From: Desulfosudis oleivorans
GTDB taxonomy: Bacteria > Desulfobacterota > Desulfobacteria > Desulfobacterales > SURF-7
Direction: 5' to 3'
NCBI GenBank assembly: GCA_020723325.1
Contig: DYJD01000030.1
Location: 26,029 to 90,028, forward strand
DNA: 64,000 nucleotides
Position 1 is the first letter of the stretch. The number at the start of each line of letters is the position of its first letter. Both the position numbers and the translations under genes were made by a program. Under the pieces are notes generated by a model, which worked only from the letters and a program-made list of their open reading frames with translations, had not been told where the DNA came from and searched no databases. Shown in pieces: positions 1 through 9,017 of this stretch.

Positions 1-544
1 CGGCGCCGGTCTGTTTCACATACACCGTATCCCCTACGCTGATAAAAATTTTATCGCCCTTGACCTTGATGATTTCCGCATCAGGGGTGAGGGCTTCATC
101 ACGAATAAAGCCCACCTGGTCCATCCATGGAAAATTGAACATGGCAGGCCCTTTGGCCTGAACCAGGGCCGGCGGAACGCCCTTGGCCGGAGGCATAACC
201 GGCATCTTTTCTTCCGGCAAAGGCTTCTTTGCCGGCATGGCCCGCACCTCCTCAACGATGATTTTCCCGTCTTTTTCATACAAATGCAGTTGGTTGCCCG
301 GATAAATCAAATGGGGATTGGCGATTTGCTTGTTCTTGGACCACAATTGGGGCCATAATAACGGATTGTCAAAAAATTTCTTGCAAATCCCCCAGAGGGT
401 GTCGCCTTTTTGGACCGTGTAGTAATATTCGGTCTCTTTGGTTCGGGAGGATTTTTCATCTTCACCGGCGGCAGGGCAAACGAAAACAAAAACGGCAAAC
501 ACAGCGATGAGAGCGGCAAGTTGGAATCGTGTTGTAGAATGCAT
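1..544 (-). CDS. Exported LysM-domain protein (3' part beyond window)
   Basis: The minus-strand frame is open from an ATG at 544 to the window edge, giving 181 residues with no stop, so the gene is cut by the edge. Residues 1-27 form a signal peptide (hydrophobic run AALIAVFAVFVFV, then CPAAG). A LysM domain follows at about residues 40-90, with the typical YTVQKGDTLWGI opening and an NPHLIYPGNQL close; the spacing is that of the FIMAH/LysM proteins common in Desulfobacterota. LysM binds peptidoglycan, so the protein probably acts in the periplasm. After a Pro/Lys-rich linker the tail resembles the start of a second domain (ISVGDTVYV). The specific role is unknown. Confidence 0.85.
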   Translation of the reverse strand, partial: MHSTTRFQLAALIAVFAVFVFVCPAAGEDEKSSRTKETEYYYTVQKGDTLWGICKKFFDNPLLWPQLWSKNKQIANPHLIYPGNQLHLYEKDGKIIVEEVRAMPAKKPLPEEKMPVMPPAKGVPPALVQAKGPAMFNFPWMDQVGFIRDEALTPDAEIIKVKGDKIFISVGDTVYVKQTGA

Positions 545-621
545 GGCGTATCCCTACTCTATGAGATTGATGGTTGGCAAGACAGATTCTAAAATCAATT
601 ATTACCGCGGTTTTAGATGAT

Positions 622-648
622 TTGTCAAGTCTTTCAATATATTATACT
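622..648 (+). promoter_or_regulatory. Possible sigma-70 promoter for the HD gene
   Basis: TTGTCA at 622-627 and TATACT at 643-648 lie in an AT-rich stretch between the divergent LysM gene and the HD-domain gene. The spacer is 15 bp, shorter than the usual 16-18, so the call is weak. Confidence 0.25.
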
Positions 649-767
649 TGAATTTTATTGCCCCGGTTTGGCCGCGGACTTGCAACGCCTTTGATAATAT
701 GCTGAAAATAAGCAGGTTACGTCCGTTACAAACCGGTTCAACAGTAGAAAAGGAAAAAGGAGACAAG

Positions 768-1337
768 ATGAAAACCATTGCCGATTTGTTGTTTGAAGCC
801 GCCATGCTGAAGCAGGTCCCGCGCTCCGGCTATCAATTTTTGGGAACCGGACGAGAGTCGGTGGCGGAACATGTTTTCATGACCACCTTCATCGCCTGGG
901 TCATGGCCCAATCCGCGCCCGAAGTGGATGCCGGCCGCCTGACAGCCATGTGTCTTTTGCATGATTTGCCGGAAACCAGAACCGGGGACTTGAACACTGT
1001 TCATAAACAATATGTTTGTGCGGACGAAAAAAAGGCGCTGGCGGATTTGGCCGGCCCTTTGCCCTTTGGCCCGGCCCTGACCGAATTGATCACGGAATTC
1101 AATGCCGGCCGGACCCTGGAAGCGGCCCTGGCCCACGACGCGGATCAGCTTGCATTTATCCTGGATTTAAAGGCCCAGGCAGATATGGGCCGGCCCCTGC
1201 CCGCAGAATGGCTGCCGGCAGTGATCGGACGCCTTAAAACCGAAATCGGAAAAAAAATCGCGGCCGGGATTCAAGCAACCACCTGGGATGCCTGGTGGCG
1301 GAAAAAAATCATTGACGGATTCCAAACAAAGCCGTAA
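768..1337 (+). CDS. HD-domain phosphohydrolase (YfbR/HDDC2-like nucleotidase)
   Basis: A 189-residue HD-superfamily protein. The metal-binding set is visible: His in AEHVF, the HD pair in CLLHDLPETRTGDL, and a distal Asp in LAHDADQLAF. This arrangement and length match the YfbR/HDDC2 family, whose characterised members dephosphorylate 5'-deoxynucleoside monophosphates; substrate specificity here is inferred. I chose the ATG at 768 because AAGGAGA lies 5-6 bases upstream and the protein then begins directly with the family's N-terminal helix (MKTIADLLFEA). The longer frame from 648 adds 40 residues of no recognisable character. It lies 52 bp upstream of sdhC on the same strand. Confidence 0.85.
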   Translation: MKTIADLLFEAAMLKQVPRSGYQFLGTGRESVAEHVFMTTFIAWVMAQSAPEVDAGRLTAMCLLHDLPETRTGDLNTVHKQYVCADEKKALADLAGPLPFGPALTELITEFNAGRTLEAALAHDADQLAFILDLKAQADMGRPLPAEWLPAVIGRLKTEIGKKIAAGIQATTWDAWWRKKIIDGFQTKP

Positions 1338-1389
1338 CGATAAAAATTTGGAGATCAAATCAGACTGCAATTCTCAATGGAGCGACACG

Positions 1390-2031
1390 ATGAACTGGCT
1401 TATCAATGTGGTGAGATCTTCCATCGGCAAGAAATTGTGCATGGCCCTCACCGGAATGTGTTTTTGTGGATTTCTTATAGCTCATCTGGCCGGCAACCTC
1501 ACCATTTACGGGGGCAAGGACGCTTTCAATGCCTATGCCCAGCGTCTGCACTCCCTGGGGGCCTTGCTGACCCTGGCGGAAATCGGCTTGCTGACCTTTG
1601 CCCTGATTCATATCAGCGTCGGCGCCATCCTATTCTACGGCAATCTTACGGCCCGGCCCCAGCGCTATGAAATGAAAAAAAACACGGGCGGCCGTAGCCT
1701 GGGTTCCGCCACCATGCCTTATACCGGCTTTTTACTGCTTTTGTTCATCGTTTTTCACTTGATGAATTTTCACTTTGTGGACAAAACCCGGCAGAGTATA
1801 TTTGAAATCGTGTCCGCCGCTTTTCAGCAGCCCCTGTATGTGGTCCTGTACGTGACGGCCATGCTGGTTGCCGCCGTGCACGTGAGCCATGGCTTCTGGA
1901 GCGCCTTTCAGACCCTGGGGCTGAACCATCCCAAATACATGCCGCTGATTCGCCTGGCCGGCCTGGTCTTCAGTCTGGTGGTGGGGGCTGGGTTCGGATT
2001 TCTTCCGATATATATTTCACGAATGACTTAA
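1390..2031 (+). CDS. sdhC: Succinate dehydrogenase/fumarate reductase cytochrome b subunit
   Basis: A 213-residue membrane subunit with about five hydrophobic segments and conserved histidines in HLAGN, HIS, FHLMNFHF and HVSHG. This is the single-polypeptide, di-heme cytochrome b type found in Wolinella FrdC, Bacillus SdhC and Geobacter. It anchors SdhAB to the membrane and exchanges electrons with menaquinone. The ATG at 1390 is preceded by AATGGAG about 7 bases away; the longer frame overlaps the end of the HD gene and lacks family similarity. The order C-A-B and the tight spacing (15 bp to sdhA) mark an operon. Sequence alone cannot tell whether the complex runs as dehydrogenase or fumarate reductase. 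Confidence 0.93.
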   Translation: MNWLINVVRSSIGKKLCMALTGMCFCGFLIAHLAGNLTIYGGKDAFNAYAQRLHSLGALLTLAEIGLLTFALIHISVGAILFYGNLTARPQRYEMKKNTGGRSLGSATMPYTGFLLLLFIVFHLMNFHFVDKTRQSIFEIVSAAFQQPLYVVLYVTAMLVAAVHVSHGFWSAFQTLGLNHPKYMPLIRLAGLVFSLVVGAGFGFLPIYISRMT

Positions 2032-2046
2032 TGTTAAGGAACTACC

Positions 2047-3960
2047 ATGGGACTTGAATCAAGAATTCCGGCCGGACCCCTGGCGGAAAAATGGGACCGG
2101 CATTTGTTCGAACTGAAACTGGTGAACCCGGCCAACAAGCGCAAATTCGACATCATCGTGGTGGGCACGGGCCTGGCCGGGGCTGCGGCTTCGGCCAGCA
2201 TGGCCGAGCTGGGCTACAACGTCAAAACCTTCTGCATCCAGGACAGCCCGCGCCGGGCCCACAGCATCGCGGCCCAGGGCGGTATCAACGCCGCCAAGAA
2301 CTATTCCAACGACGGGGACAGCATTTGGCGCCTGTTCTATGACACCATCAAGGGCGGCGATTACCGGGCCCGGGAGGCCAATGTCTACCGTCTGGCCCAG
2401 GTCAGCAATCTGATCATCGATCATTGCGTGGCCCAAGGGGTGCCCTTTGCCCGGGACTACGGCGGACTCCTTTCCAACCGCAGCTTCGGCGGAGCCCAGG
2501 TGTCCCGCACCTTTTACGCCCGTGGTCAGACCGGCCAGCAGTTGCTGCTGGGGGCTTACAGTTCCCTGTCCCGCCAGGCGGCCGCGGGGAAAGTGCGCCT
2601 GTATGCCCGCAGGGACATGCTGGACCTGGTGGTGGTGGACGGTCAGGCCCGGGGCATTGTGGTGCGCAATCTGGTCAACGGCGATATCGAGACTTATGCG
2701 GCGGATGCGGTGGTGCTGGCCACCGGCGGCTACGGCAATGTTTTTTATCTGTCCACCAACGCCATGGCCTGCAATGTCACCGCCTGCTTTCAGGCCTATA
2801 AAAAAGGAGCTTTTTTCGCCAACCCCTGTTTCACCCAGATCCACCCCACCTGCATACCGGTGCATGGCGACTATCAGTCCAAGCTGACCCTCATGAGCGA
2901 AAGCCTGCGCAATGACGGCCGGGTGTGGGTGCCCCAAACCCCCGGCGACAAACGGGCGCCGGGCCAAATCCCCGAGGCCGGCCGGGATTATTTCCTGGAA
3001 AACAAATATCCCAGCTTCGGCAACCTGGTGCCCCGGGATGTGGCCTCCCGCAACGCCAAGGAGCAATGCGACCAGGGCAAGGGCGTGGGGGAAACCGGCC
3101 TTGCGGTCTATCTGGACTTTGCCGACGCCATCCAACGCGACGGCCGGGAAGTAATCTCCCAGAAATACGGCAACCTGTTCGAGATGTATGCCAAAATCAC
3201 CGGCCAGGATCCCTATGAAACCCCCATGATGATCTATCCGGCCGTGCATTACACCATGGGCGGCCTGTGGGTGGACTACAACCTCATGAGTACCATTCCC
3301 GGCCTGTTCGTCACCGGCGAAGCCAATTTTTCCGACCACGGCGCCAACCGCCTGGGGGCCAGCGCCCTGATGCAGGGTTTGGCGGACGGCTATTTCATCA
3401 TTCCCTACACTATAGGCGGGTATTTGACCGGTGGTGGTTACAAAAAAATCACCACCGATCATCCGGAATTCAAGGCCGCGGCCGGGGCCGTGGCCAGCCG
3501 CATCCAGCGGCTGCTGGCCGTAAAGGGCAAACGCACGGCGGACGACTTTCACCGCAGCCTGGGCAAGATCATGTGGGAGTACTGCGGCATGGCCCGGAAC
3601 AATGCCGGGCTCCTGAATGCCCGGGAAAAAATTGCGGCCCTGCGGTCGGAATTCTGGGACAACCTGCTGGTGCCGAGTACCGGTGCCCAGTTCAACCAGA
3701 GTCTGGAAAAGGCTGGCCGGGTGGCGGATTTCCTGGAATTCGGCGAACTGATGATCATCGACGCCCTGGCCCGCCAGGAATCCTGCGGCGGCCATTTCAA
3801 CGAAGCCTTTCAGACCGAGGAAAACGAGGCCCGGCGGGATGACGAAAACTTCACCCATGTGGCGGCCTGGGAATTCGCCGGGGAAGGTCAGGCCCCTGTC
3901 TTTCATAAGGAACCGCTGGTATTTGAAAATGTGAAACTATCCCAAAGGAGTTACAAGTGA
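2047..3960 (+). CDS. sdhA: Succinate dehydrogenase/fumarate reductase flavoprotein subunit
   Basis: A 637-residue FAD subunit. The dinucleotide-binding motif [10 protein letters not shown] lies at about residues 40-49, the region for covalent FAD attachment at [17 protein letters not shown], the substrate-binding loop at TQIHPTCIP, and a late [12 protein letters not shown] segment. It interconverts succinate and fumarate on the cytoplasmic side and passes electrons to SdhB. Length and motifs match the 630-640-residue group with Wolinella FrdA and Geobacter FrdA. AAGGA precedes the ATG by 7 bases. Its stop overlaps the GTG start of sdhB, which indicates translational coupling. Confidence 0.96.
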   Translation: MGLESRIPAGPLAEKWDRHLFELKLVNPANKRKFDIIVVGTGLAGAAASASMAELGYNVKTFCIQDSPRRAHSIAAQGGINAAKNYSNDGDSIWRLFYDTIKGGDYRAREANVYRLAQVSNLIIDHCVAQGVPFARDYGGLLSNRSFGGAQVSRTFYARGQTGQQLLLGAYSSLSRQAAAGKVRLYARRDMLDLVVVDGQARGIVVRNLVNGDIETYAADAVVLATGGYGNVFYLSTNAMACNVTACFQAYKKGAFFANPCFTQIHPTCIPVHGDYQSKLTLMSESLRNDGRVWVPQTPGDKRAPGQIPEAGRDYFLENKYPSFGNLVPRDVASRNAKEQCDQGKGVGETGLAVYLDFADAIQRDGREVISQKYGNLFEMYAKITGQDPYETPMMIYPAVHYTMGGLWVDYNLMSTIPGLFVTGEANFSDHGANRLGASALMQGLADGYFIIPYTIGGYLTGGGYKKITTDHPEFKAAAGAVASRIQRLLAVKGKRTADDFHRSLGKIMWEYCGMARNNAGLLNAREKIAALRSEFWDNLLVPSTGAQFNQSLEKAGRVADFLEFGELMIIDALARQESCGGHFNEAFQTEENEARRDDENFTHVAAWEFAGEGQAPVFHKEPLVFENVKLSQRSYK

Positions 3961-4715
3961 CGACAGCCAAAACCATCCACCTGACCCTGAAGGTTGTGCG
4001 CCAAACCGGGCCGGATCAAAAGAGCAACCTGGAAACCTATGCGGCCCGGAACGTTTCCACGGACATGTCTTTTTTAGAGATGCTGGATGTGGTCAACGAA
4101 GATCTCACCCTGGCCGGCCAGGACCCCATTGCCTTTGACCATGACTGCCGGGAAGGCATTTGCGGCATGTGCGGCGCAGTGGTGAATGGCCGGCCCCACG
4201 GCCCCCAGGAAGGCACCACCCTGTGCCAGTTGCACATGCGCCATTTTGAAGACGGCGACGAGGTGGTGATCGAACCCTGGCGTTCCCGGGCCTTCAAGGT
4301 GATCAAGGACCTGGTGGTGGACCGCGGGGCCTTTGATCAAATCATTCAGGCCGGCGGTTACATTTCCATAAATACCGGCGGCGCACCGGACGCCAATAGC
4401 CTGCCGGTGCCCAAAGAGATGGCCGACCAGGCCATGGATGCCGCGGCCTGCATCGGCTGCGGGGCCTGTGTGGCCGCTTGCCCTAACGCTTCGGCCATGC
4501 TGTTCACCGGCGCCAAGATCTCCCAACTGGCCCTTTTGCCCCAGGGCCGGCCCGAGGCTAAAAGACGGGCCGCGGCCATGGTGGCGGCCATGGACAAACT
4601 GGGCTTCGGCAACTGCACCAACGAGCGGGAATGCGAAGCCGTCTGCCCAAAAAACATTTCCATTGTGCACATCGCCCGCATGAACCGGGAGTTCCTGAAA
4701 GCCGGTTTTTTCTGA
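3957..4715 (+). CDS. sdhB: Succinate dehydrogenase/fumarate reductase iron-sulfur subunit
   Basis: A 252-residue protein starting at GTG 3957, overlapping the sdhA stop by four bases, with AAAGGAG 6-7 bases upstream. It carries the three cluster-binding regions of the family: the plant-type [2Fe-2S] segment [11 protein letters not shown] with a later Cys in TTLCQLHM, a second motif [12 protein letters not shown], and a third segment [15 protein letters not shown]. It relays electrons between the flavin of SdhA and the quinone/heme site of SdhC. The N-terminal part is longer than in Escherichia SdhB and fits the type-B (Wolinella/Geobacter) group. It is the last gene of sdhCAB. Confidence 0.95.
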   Translation: MTTAKTIHLTLKVVRQTGPDQKSNLETYAARNVSTDMSFLEMLDVVNEDLTLAGQDPIAFDHDCREGICGMCGAVVNGRPHGPQEGTTLCQLHMRHFEDGDEVVIEPWRSRAFKVIKDLVVDRGAFDQIIQAGGYISINTGGAPDANSLPVPKEMADQAMDAAACIGCGACVAACPNASAMLFTGAKISQLALLPQGRPEAKRRAAAMVAAMDKLGFGNCTNERECEAVCPKNISIVHIARMNREFLKAGFF

Positions 4716-4772
4716 TTCCGGCCGGGAAAGGCTTTCGGGGAAAATACGGTCTTCATCGTGAGAGGAAATAGC

Positions 4773-5480
4773 ATGGCGGATGCCTTTCTGAATTGGCCCA
4801 TGGAACAAATCGCTAAGGCCTTGGATTTACCGACTGCCACCGTGGACCGTTGGATCCGGCAGGGCCGGATTCCTGTCCGCAGAAAGGGACTGAATTGCAT
4901 GTTCAACCGCGCCGCCCTTGAGAAATGGGCTGCGGCCCATGGCTTGCATTTCACGCCTCCGGGGCCGGCAGCGGATCAAACCAAAACCGAGATTCCGGCG
5001 ACACTTGTTGCTGCCATGGGCCAGGGAGGAGTCCATCACGGCATAAAAGGAAATTCAGTGGACCAGATTTTGAGATCCGCTGTGGAATGTTTGGCTTTCC
5101 TCAAACCGGAAGCCCAAATGGAACTTCATAAGGGGCTTCTGGAGCGGGAGTCCCTGGCCTCCACCGGCATCGGCCGCGGTGTGGCTGTTCCCCACCCGCG
5201 TGCGCCCCTCACCGGAGTCATCACGAGCCCGACCATTACCACCTGCTTTCTTCAAACGCCTTTGGCATACGGGGCTGTGGATGAAAAGCCGGTATTTGTA
5301 CTTTTCGTATTAGTCAGCAAAACCATTCAGGAGCATTTGCGCCTGCTTTCCCGTCTTTCCTACTGTCTGCGCAACGATGAATTCAATCGTTTTCTAAAAA
5401 CCGTTCCAGCGGCCGAAGCCCTTTTAGGCCGGGTCGGTGAATTCGAAAGACAATTGGATCTTGGGGAGCATGAACATTAA
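4773..5480 (+). CDS. HTH-PTS EIIA (fructose/nitrogen-type) fusion protein
   Basis: A 235-residue protein of two parts. Residues 1-65 contain an excisionase/MerR-like helix-turn-helix (QIAKALDLPTATVDRWIRQGRIP). After a short linker comes a PTS EIIA domain of the mannitol/fructose/Ntr type, with the phospho-acceptor His in GVAVPHPR and the later KTIQEHLRLLSRL segment. Such proteins in Desulfobacterota accompany PTS-Ntr phosphorelays rather than sugar uptake, so a regulatory role is likely (inference); no EI or HPr gene is in the window. I chose ATG 4773 because AGAGGA lies six bases upstream; a GTG at 4758 would add only five residues. No transport subunits are adjacent. Confidence 0.85.
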   Translation: MADAFLNWPMEQIAKALDLPTATVDRWIRQGRIPVRRKGLNCMFNRAALEKWAAAHGLHFTPPGPAADQTKTEIPATLVAAMGQGGVHHGIKGNSVDQILRSAVECLAFLKPEAQMELHKGLLERESLASTGIGRGVAVPHPRAPLTGVITSPTITTCFLQTPLAYGAVDEKPVFVLFVLVSKTIQEHLRLLSRLSYCLRNDEFNRFLKTVPAAEALLGRVGEFERQLDLGEHEH

Positions 5481-5490
5481 CAACTGATAA

Positions 5491-5515
5491 TTGATAATTA
5501 ATTATTAATAATCAA
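5491..5515. repeat. AT-rich imperfect palindrome before the ClC gene
   Basis: A 25-base, wholly A/T-dominated palindrome with 12-base arms and one mismatch (left arm TTGATAATTAAT), placed between the EIIA gene and the ClC gene. It could be an operator or part of a promoter; no function can be assigned. Confidence 0.35.
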
Positions 5516-5553
5516 TTGCTAACGAATGATTATCAATAGGCCATTAACGGGGA

Positions 5554-7308
5554 ATGCTCGATGGGCAAAAGGGAAAAACCTTGAAGAAGATCGATGGTTC
5601 ATGGCGTTTCTCAGTAAAGTGGACATCTTTTCGCCTGGATGATCGTCTACTGCTCATTCTCATGGGAATGTTGGTAGGTCTGTCAAGCGGTCTTGCGGCC
5701 CTGGCCCTGAACCGCGCCCTGGTGGGCGTATTCTCCTTTCTGCAGGTCTTGCGGCAATACTGGTGGGCGTTTGCTTTGCCGGCTGCCGGGGCGTTGCTTT
5801 CAGCCATTTTTCTTGAAAAAATCGTGAAAGAAGGTGCCGGCCACGGCGTGCCGGATGTCATCGAGAGTGTTCTGCGCCACGGCGGAAGATTACGCTTGCG
5901 ATCCACCTTCTCACGTCTGGTTTCCGCCTGCCTCACCATCGGCAGCGGCGGATCAGCCGGACCCGAAGCGCCGGTGGTCACCAGCGGGGCTGCCATCGGG
6001 TCCAACATCGCCCGTTTGTTTGCGTTGAATGAACGCCAGCGCATCACCCTGGTGAGTTGCGGTGTGGCCGGCGCCATTGCCTCCATTTTCAACGCCCCCA
6101 TTGCCGGTATGATCTTTGCCGTGGAAGTAATTCTGGGAGAATGGTCGGCTCTGAATATCATCCCCATTGCCTTTGCCGCCGTGGCCGGAACCGAAATCAG
6201 CCGCAGACTGCAGGGCAACCGCATCGTTTTCGCCCATCAGGCCTTTGAAATCGGCTTCGCGGATATCCTGGCCTGCATCGGCCTGGCCGTGCTGACCGCC
6301 GTCATGTCCATTCTGCTGACCCGCCTGTTGCGGAATCTGCATCACTTGACAAACCGGACAGTGCCGACCCTCTGGCTGCGGGCGGCCCTGGGCGGCGCGG
6401 CCGTGGGCGGGATCGCCGTTCTTTTCCCGGATGTGCTGGGAGAAGGCTATCATGCCATCGAAGGCATGATAGCCGGGAAATATTCCAAGGGCATTGCCGT
6501 GGTGGGAATGATGGTGCTGGCTAAAATCCTGGCGACTTCCCTGACCATCGGATCCGGTGGTTCCGGCGGGATATTCGCCCCTTGTCTGGTGGTGGGCAGT
6601 TTTACCGGTCTTCTGTGGCATCGTTTGCTTGTGTATATCTGGCCGACCACGACCTGGGTGGGTGAAGGCTGTTTTGCCCTGATCGGCATGGCCGGCATGA
6701 TCAGCGGCATCTTACAGGCGCCGCTGACCGGCATTTTTTTAATCGTGGACATCACCGGCGGCTATGACGTGATCCTGCCGTTGATTCTGGTTTCGGCGGT
6801 TTCGACCGCCCTCTGCCGCTACCTTGAACCGGCTTCTTTCTATCTGCGGGATCTGATCGAAAAGGGCTGGTTTCTGCTACCGGGAACCGACGGCCGTGTT
6901 CTGGCGGATTTGCGTGTGGATGAACTCCTGGAAAAGGACTGTATAATCGTCCATCAAAACATGTTGTTGCGGGAATTCATCCAGATTGTAAAACGTTCCC
7001 ATCGCAATCATTTTCCAGTGGAAGATGCACTTTCCGGACATTTTCTCGGCATGGTCCATCTGGACGACATCCGGCCGTTTCTGTTCGACACCATCATGTA
7101 CGACACAGTGATTTTGGACCAGGTCATGCACCGGGAAGTGGAAACCGCCCAACCGAATGACAACCTGGCGGCCATCCTGCAGAAGATGGACGATAAACAT
7201 CTATTCAGCATGCCGGTAATCCAGGACGGCCGTTTCCTGGGCATGCTGTCCAAGGCGACTCTGCTGGACCAATACCGCAAGGAATTAAGAGTGCAGACCG
7301 ATCATTGA
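5554..7308 (+). CDS. ClC-family chloride channel/antiporter with CBS pair
   Basis: A 584-residue membrane protein. The ClC signature loops are present: GHGVPDVIES (GSGIP-like), GSGGSAGPEAP with the gating glutamate, and GSGGSGGIFAPCLVVGSF (GxFxP-like). About ten to twelve hydrophobic helices fill residues 30-430. The C-terminal 150 residues form a CBS-domain pair (first near LEKDCIIVHQNMLLREFI, second near NDNLAAILQKMDDKHLFSMP), which usually senses nucleotides. The retained gating glutamate is compatible with either a channel or a Cl-/H+ exchanger. The ATG at 5554 follows ACGGGGA closely; a TTG at 5581 is an alternative. It converges with the glycosyltransferase remnant, 25 bp away. Confidence 0.92.
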   Translation: MLDGQKGKTLKKIDGSWRFSVKWTSFRLDDRLLLILMGMLVGLSSGLAALALNRALVGVFSFLQVLRQYWWAFALPAAGALLSAIFLEKIVKEGAGHGVPDVIESVLRHGGRLRLRSTFSRLVSACLTIGSGGSAGPEAPVVTSGAAIGSNIARLFALNERQRITLVSCGVAGAIASIFNAPIAGMIFAVEVILGEWSALNIIPIAFAAVAGTEISRRLQGNRIVFAHQAFEIGFADILACIGLAVLTAVMSILLTRLLRNLHHLTNRTVPTLWLRAALGGAAVGGIAVLFPDVLGEGYHAIEGMIAGKYSKGIAVVGMMVLAKILATSLTIGSGGSGGIFAPCLVVGSFTGLLWHRLLVYIWPTTTWVGEGCFALIGMAGMISGILQAPLTGIFLIVDITGGYDVILPLILVSAVSTALCRYLEPASFYLRDLIEKGWFLLPGTDGRVLADLRVDELLEKDCIIVHQNMLLREFIQIVKRSHRNHFPVEDALSGHFLGMVHLDDIRPFLFDTIMYDTVILDQVMHREVETAQPNDNLAAILQKMDDKHLFSMPVIQDGRFLGMLSKATLLDQYRKELRVQTDH

Positions 7309-7333
7309 GCGAGAACGGCAAGACCTCAATACT

Positions 7334-8028
7334 TCAATCGGCACCCAACTGGAGATTATCCATTTCCACAGCTTCGGCAATCCGGTCCTGAAAGTCGGGG
7401 ATAGCCGCGATGATCTTCTTCAGGGTTTTGATGAGCGGGGTGTAGAACAGGCGCATCACTCGGCCGTAAAGGCGATCCGTGGAACGGGCGTAATAGCCCT
7501 TGCTGAACTCGATGTCGATGGCGGGATGGATGAGGGGGTAGACCAGACGTGCCAACAATTCGCGTTTGTAGTTCACGATGTCGCAGTCGTCCAGGGCGAT
7601 GGTTCTCACCGTGGAATCCGCCAGGATATAGCCTAGCGTCATCCACACCGACTGGCCCTTGCCGGCTTTGTCCATTTTAAAATCGCTGGCCTTCAGTTCC
7701 TGGTAAAACTGCTGCATGCGCGGGCCGTCGTGCCAGACGATGCGGACTTCGCAGGGCAGGCCGGACATGATCTGTTTGACCTGCTTGAACTGGGCCGCGT
7801 CGGCCCGGTCCAGGGACAACACGATCTTGGCCAGATAATTCGCGCCTTTCAGTTCTTCAATGATGCGCGGCATAGCCGGGCCATCGAATTCGCTCACCAG
7901 TGCCGGCAGCAGCAGCACAAGTTTGCGTTTGCGCGTGTGTTTCTCGATCTCTTTTCGATCTCCGCAATGGGCCGCTCCTTTAGTTTTTGCAGGGTGGTGA
8001 TGCCGTCGTTCTGGCAGAAGTCGGTCAT
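7334..8028 (-). pseudogene. Broken GT81-like glycosyltransferase (mannosyl/glucosylglycerate type)
   Basis: The reading frame ending at 7334 encodes a family-2-fold glycosyltransferase related to glucosyl-/mannosyl-3-phosphoglycerate synthases, with segments RKRKLVLLLPALVSEF, GKGQSVWMTLGYILAD and TIALDDCDIVNYKRELLARL (metal-binding acidic motif). The true start is ATG 8028, preceded by AAAGGAGG, and reads MTDFCQNDGITTLQKLKERP. Near 7950 one base is missing (GAAAAGAGATC where GAAAAGGAGATC would keep frame), shifting into the downstream frame. The protein also jumps from TPLIKTLKKI to a C-terminal tail AAIPDFQDRIAEAVE, leaving about 230 residues where relatives I recall have near 400, so an internal deletion is likely. 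The frameshift could be a sequencing error; the short length is harder to explain that way. Confidence 0.65.
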
Positions 8029-8031
8029 GGC

Positions 8032-9003
8032 TCAAGTCCTCCTTTCCCAAAGGTCCACCAGATAGTCCTTCATATCCTCAAAGGTCCGGGCCTGGGTGTC
8101 GAAGTACTGCTCGGCCCGGCTTTGATTCATGTCCTTGACTTCGTTGGCCAGGGAGGCCACCCGGGCATAGTAGAGCGGAATCATGGTATCCAGGAGTTTG
8201 AACCGCTGCCTAGGGGTGGCGTGAAAAGCGTCGGCGTAGCGGTACACTATGCGCACCCAAGTTTCAGCCGGTATGTGGAATTCCTGGCCGGATTCCTGAC
8301 GGCTCAAGGCTTGGATGAGCTGCATGTCCTGCTCTTCCACGATTTGCCCCCACACGCCGTTGAAATTCCAGAAGCCGATTTGGAAGTACTCGATTAGATG
8401 CGCCTGGTCGATGGTAAAGGCGGCGGGCCAGCTTGAGGGATACTCCGAAATCCCCGCCGATAGGCTGCCGGATGCGGGCGCCTTAAAGGGCGCGGGTCAG
8501 GTTGTAGGCTATGGTGTTGGTGATGGTGGCATCCAGCTTGAAGCGGTTGTAGTCCGGGGCCACAAAATCATAGCCTTCCTGCACGGGCTGGATGACGTTG
8601 CGGATCCAATCCGGCGTGATGGAAATGAGATCCGAGTCGAACACCGCCAGGGCCTGGGGCCGCAGAAATTTGGCCACTTCGAAAATGGCCCTGAGGGCCG
8701 AGCCCTTGCCGGGGATGCCGCGGTAGATGGAGACGATTTTTTCGATGTTATAGGACTTTTCATCATAGGCCCGGGCCACGTCGCGGGTGTCGTCCGTGGA
8801 CCCGCCGTCCGCCACCATGACCACCGCCTTGGTACCCGAGAAATGGAGATTCAGCCCTTTGCCGATGGTCTTGATCACATGCACGATGGAATCCTCGCTA
8901 TGATAAGCCGCCCCCCCACGACAATGTCGGCGCCGCCCAGGCGTTCAATCTTCTCCCAGACATAATCCCTTAATGCTGTTAAAAATCTTCGCTCCATGGC
9001 CAT
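8032..9003 (-). pseudogene. Decayed glycosyltransferase, likely mannosyl/glucosylglycerate synthase
   Basis: Starts at ATG 9003 (AGAGGA upstream). It shows a GT2/GT81 N-terminal domain (VVMVADGGSTDDTRDVARAY, then LAVFDSDLISITPDWI) and the family's C-terminal helical tail (WVRIVYRYADAFHATPRQR). Three lesions are visible. A run of seven G (seen as C at 8921-8927) shifts frame after GADIVVG. A TAA stop near 8481 stands where the family has Tyr, between NLTRAL and GARIRQPIGGDFGVS. A jump near 8410 goes straight to LIEYFQIGFWNFNGVWG, so the middle of the protein is missing and the frame changes. It lies between the phosphatase and the second glycosyltransferase, as expected for a compatible-solute operon. 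Confidence 0.7.
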
Positions 9004-9017
9004 GGCATCATTCCTCT

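Noticed and set aside
2059..3906. A 615-residue open frame antisense to sdhA
   Set aside because: It is the shadow of a G+C-rich gene in the opposite strand; composition is Gly/His/Ala rich, with no domains, while sdhA is fully supported.
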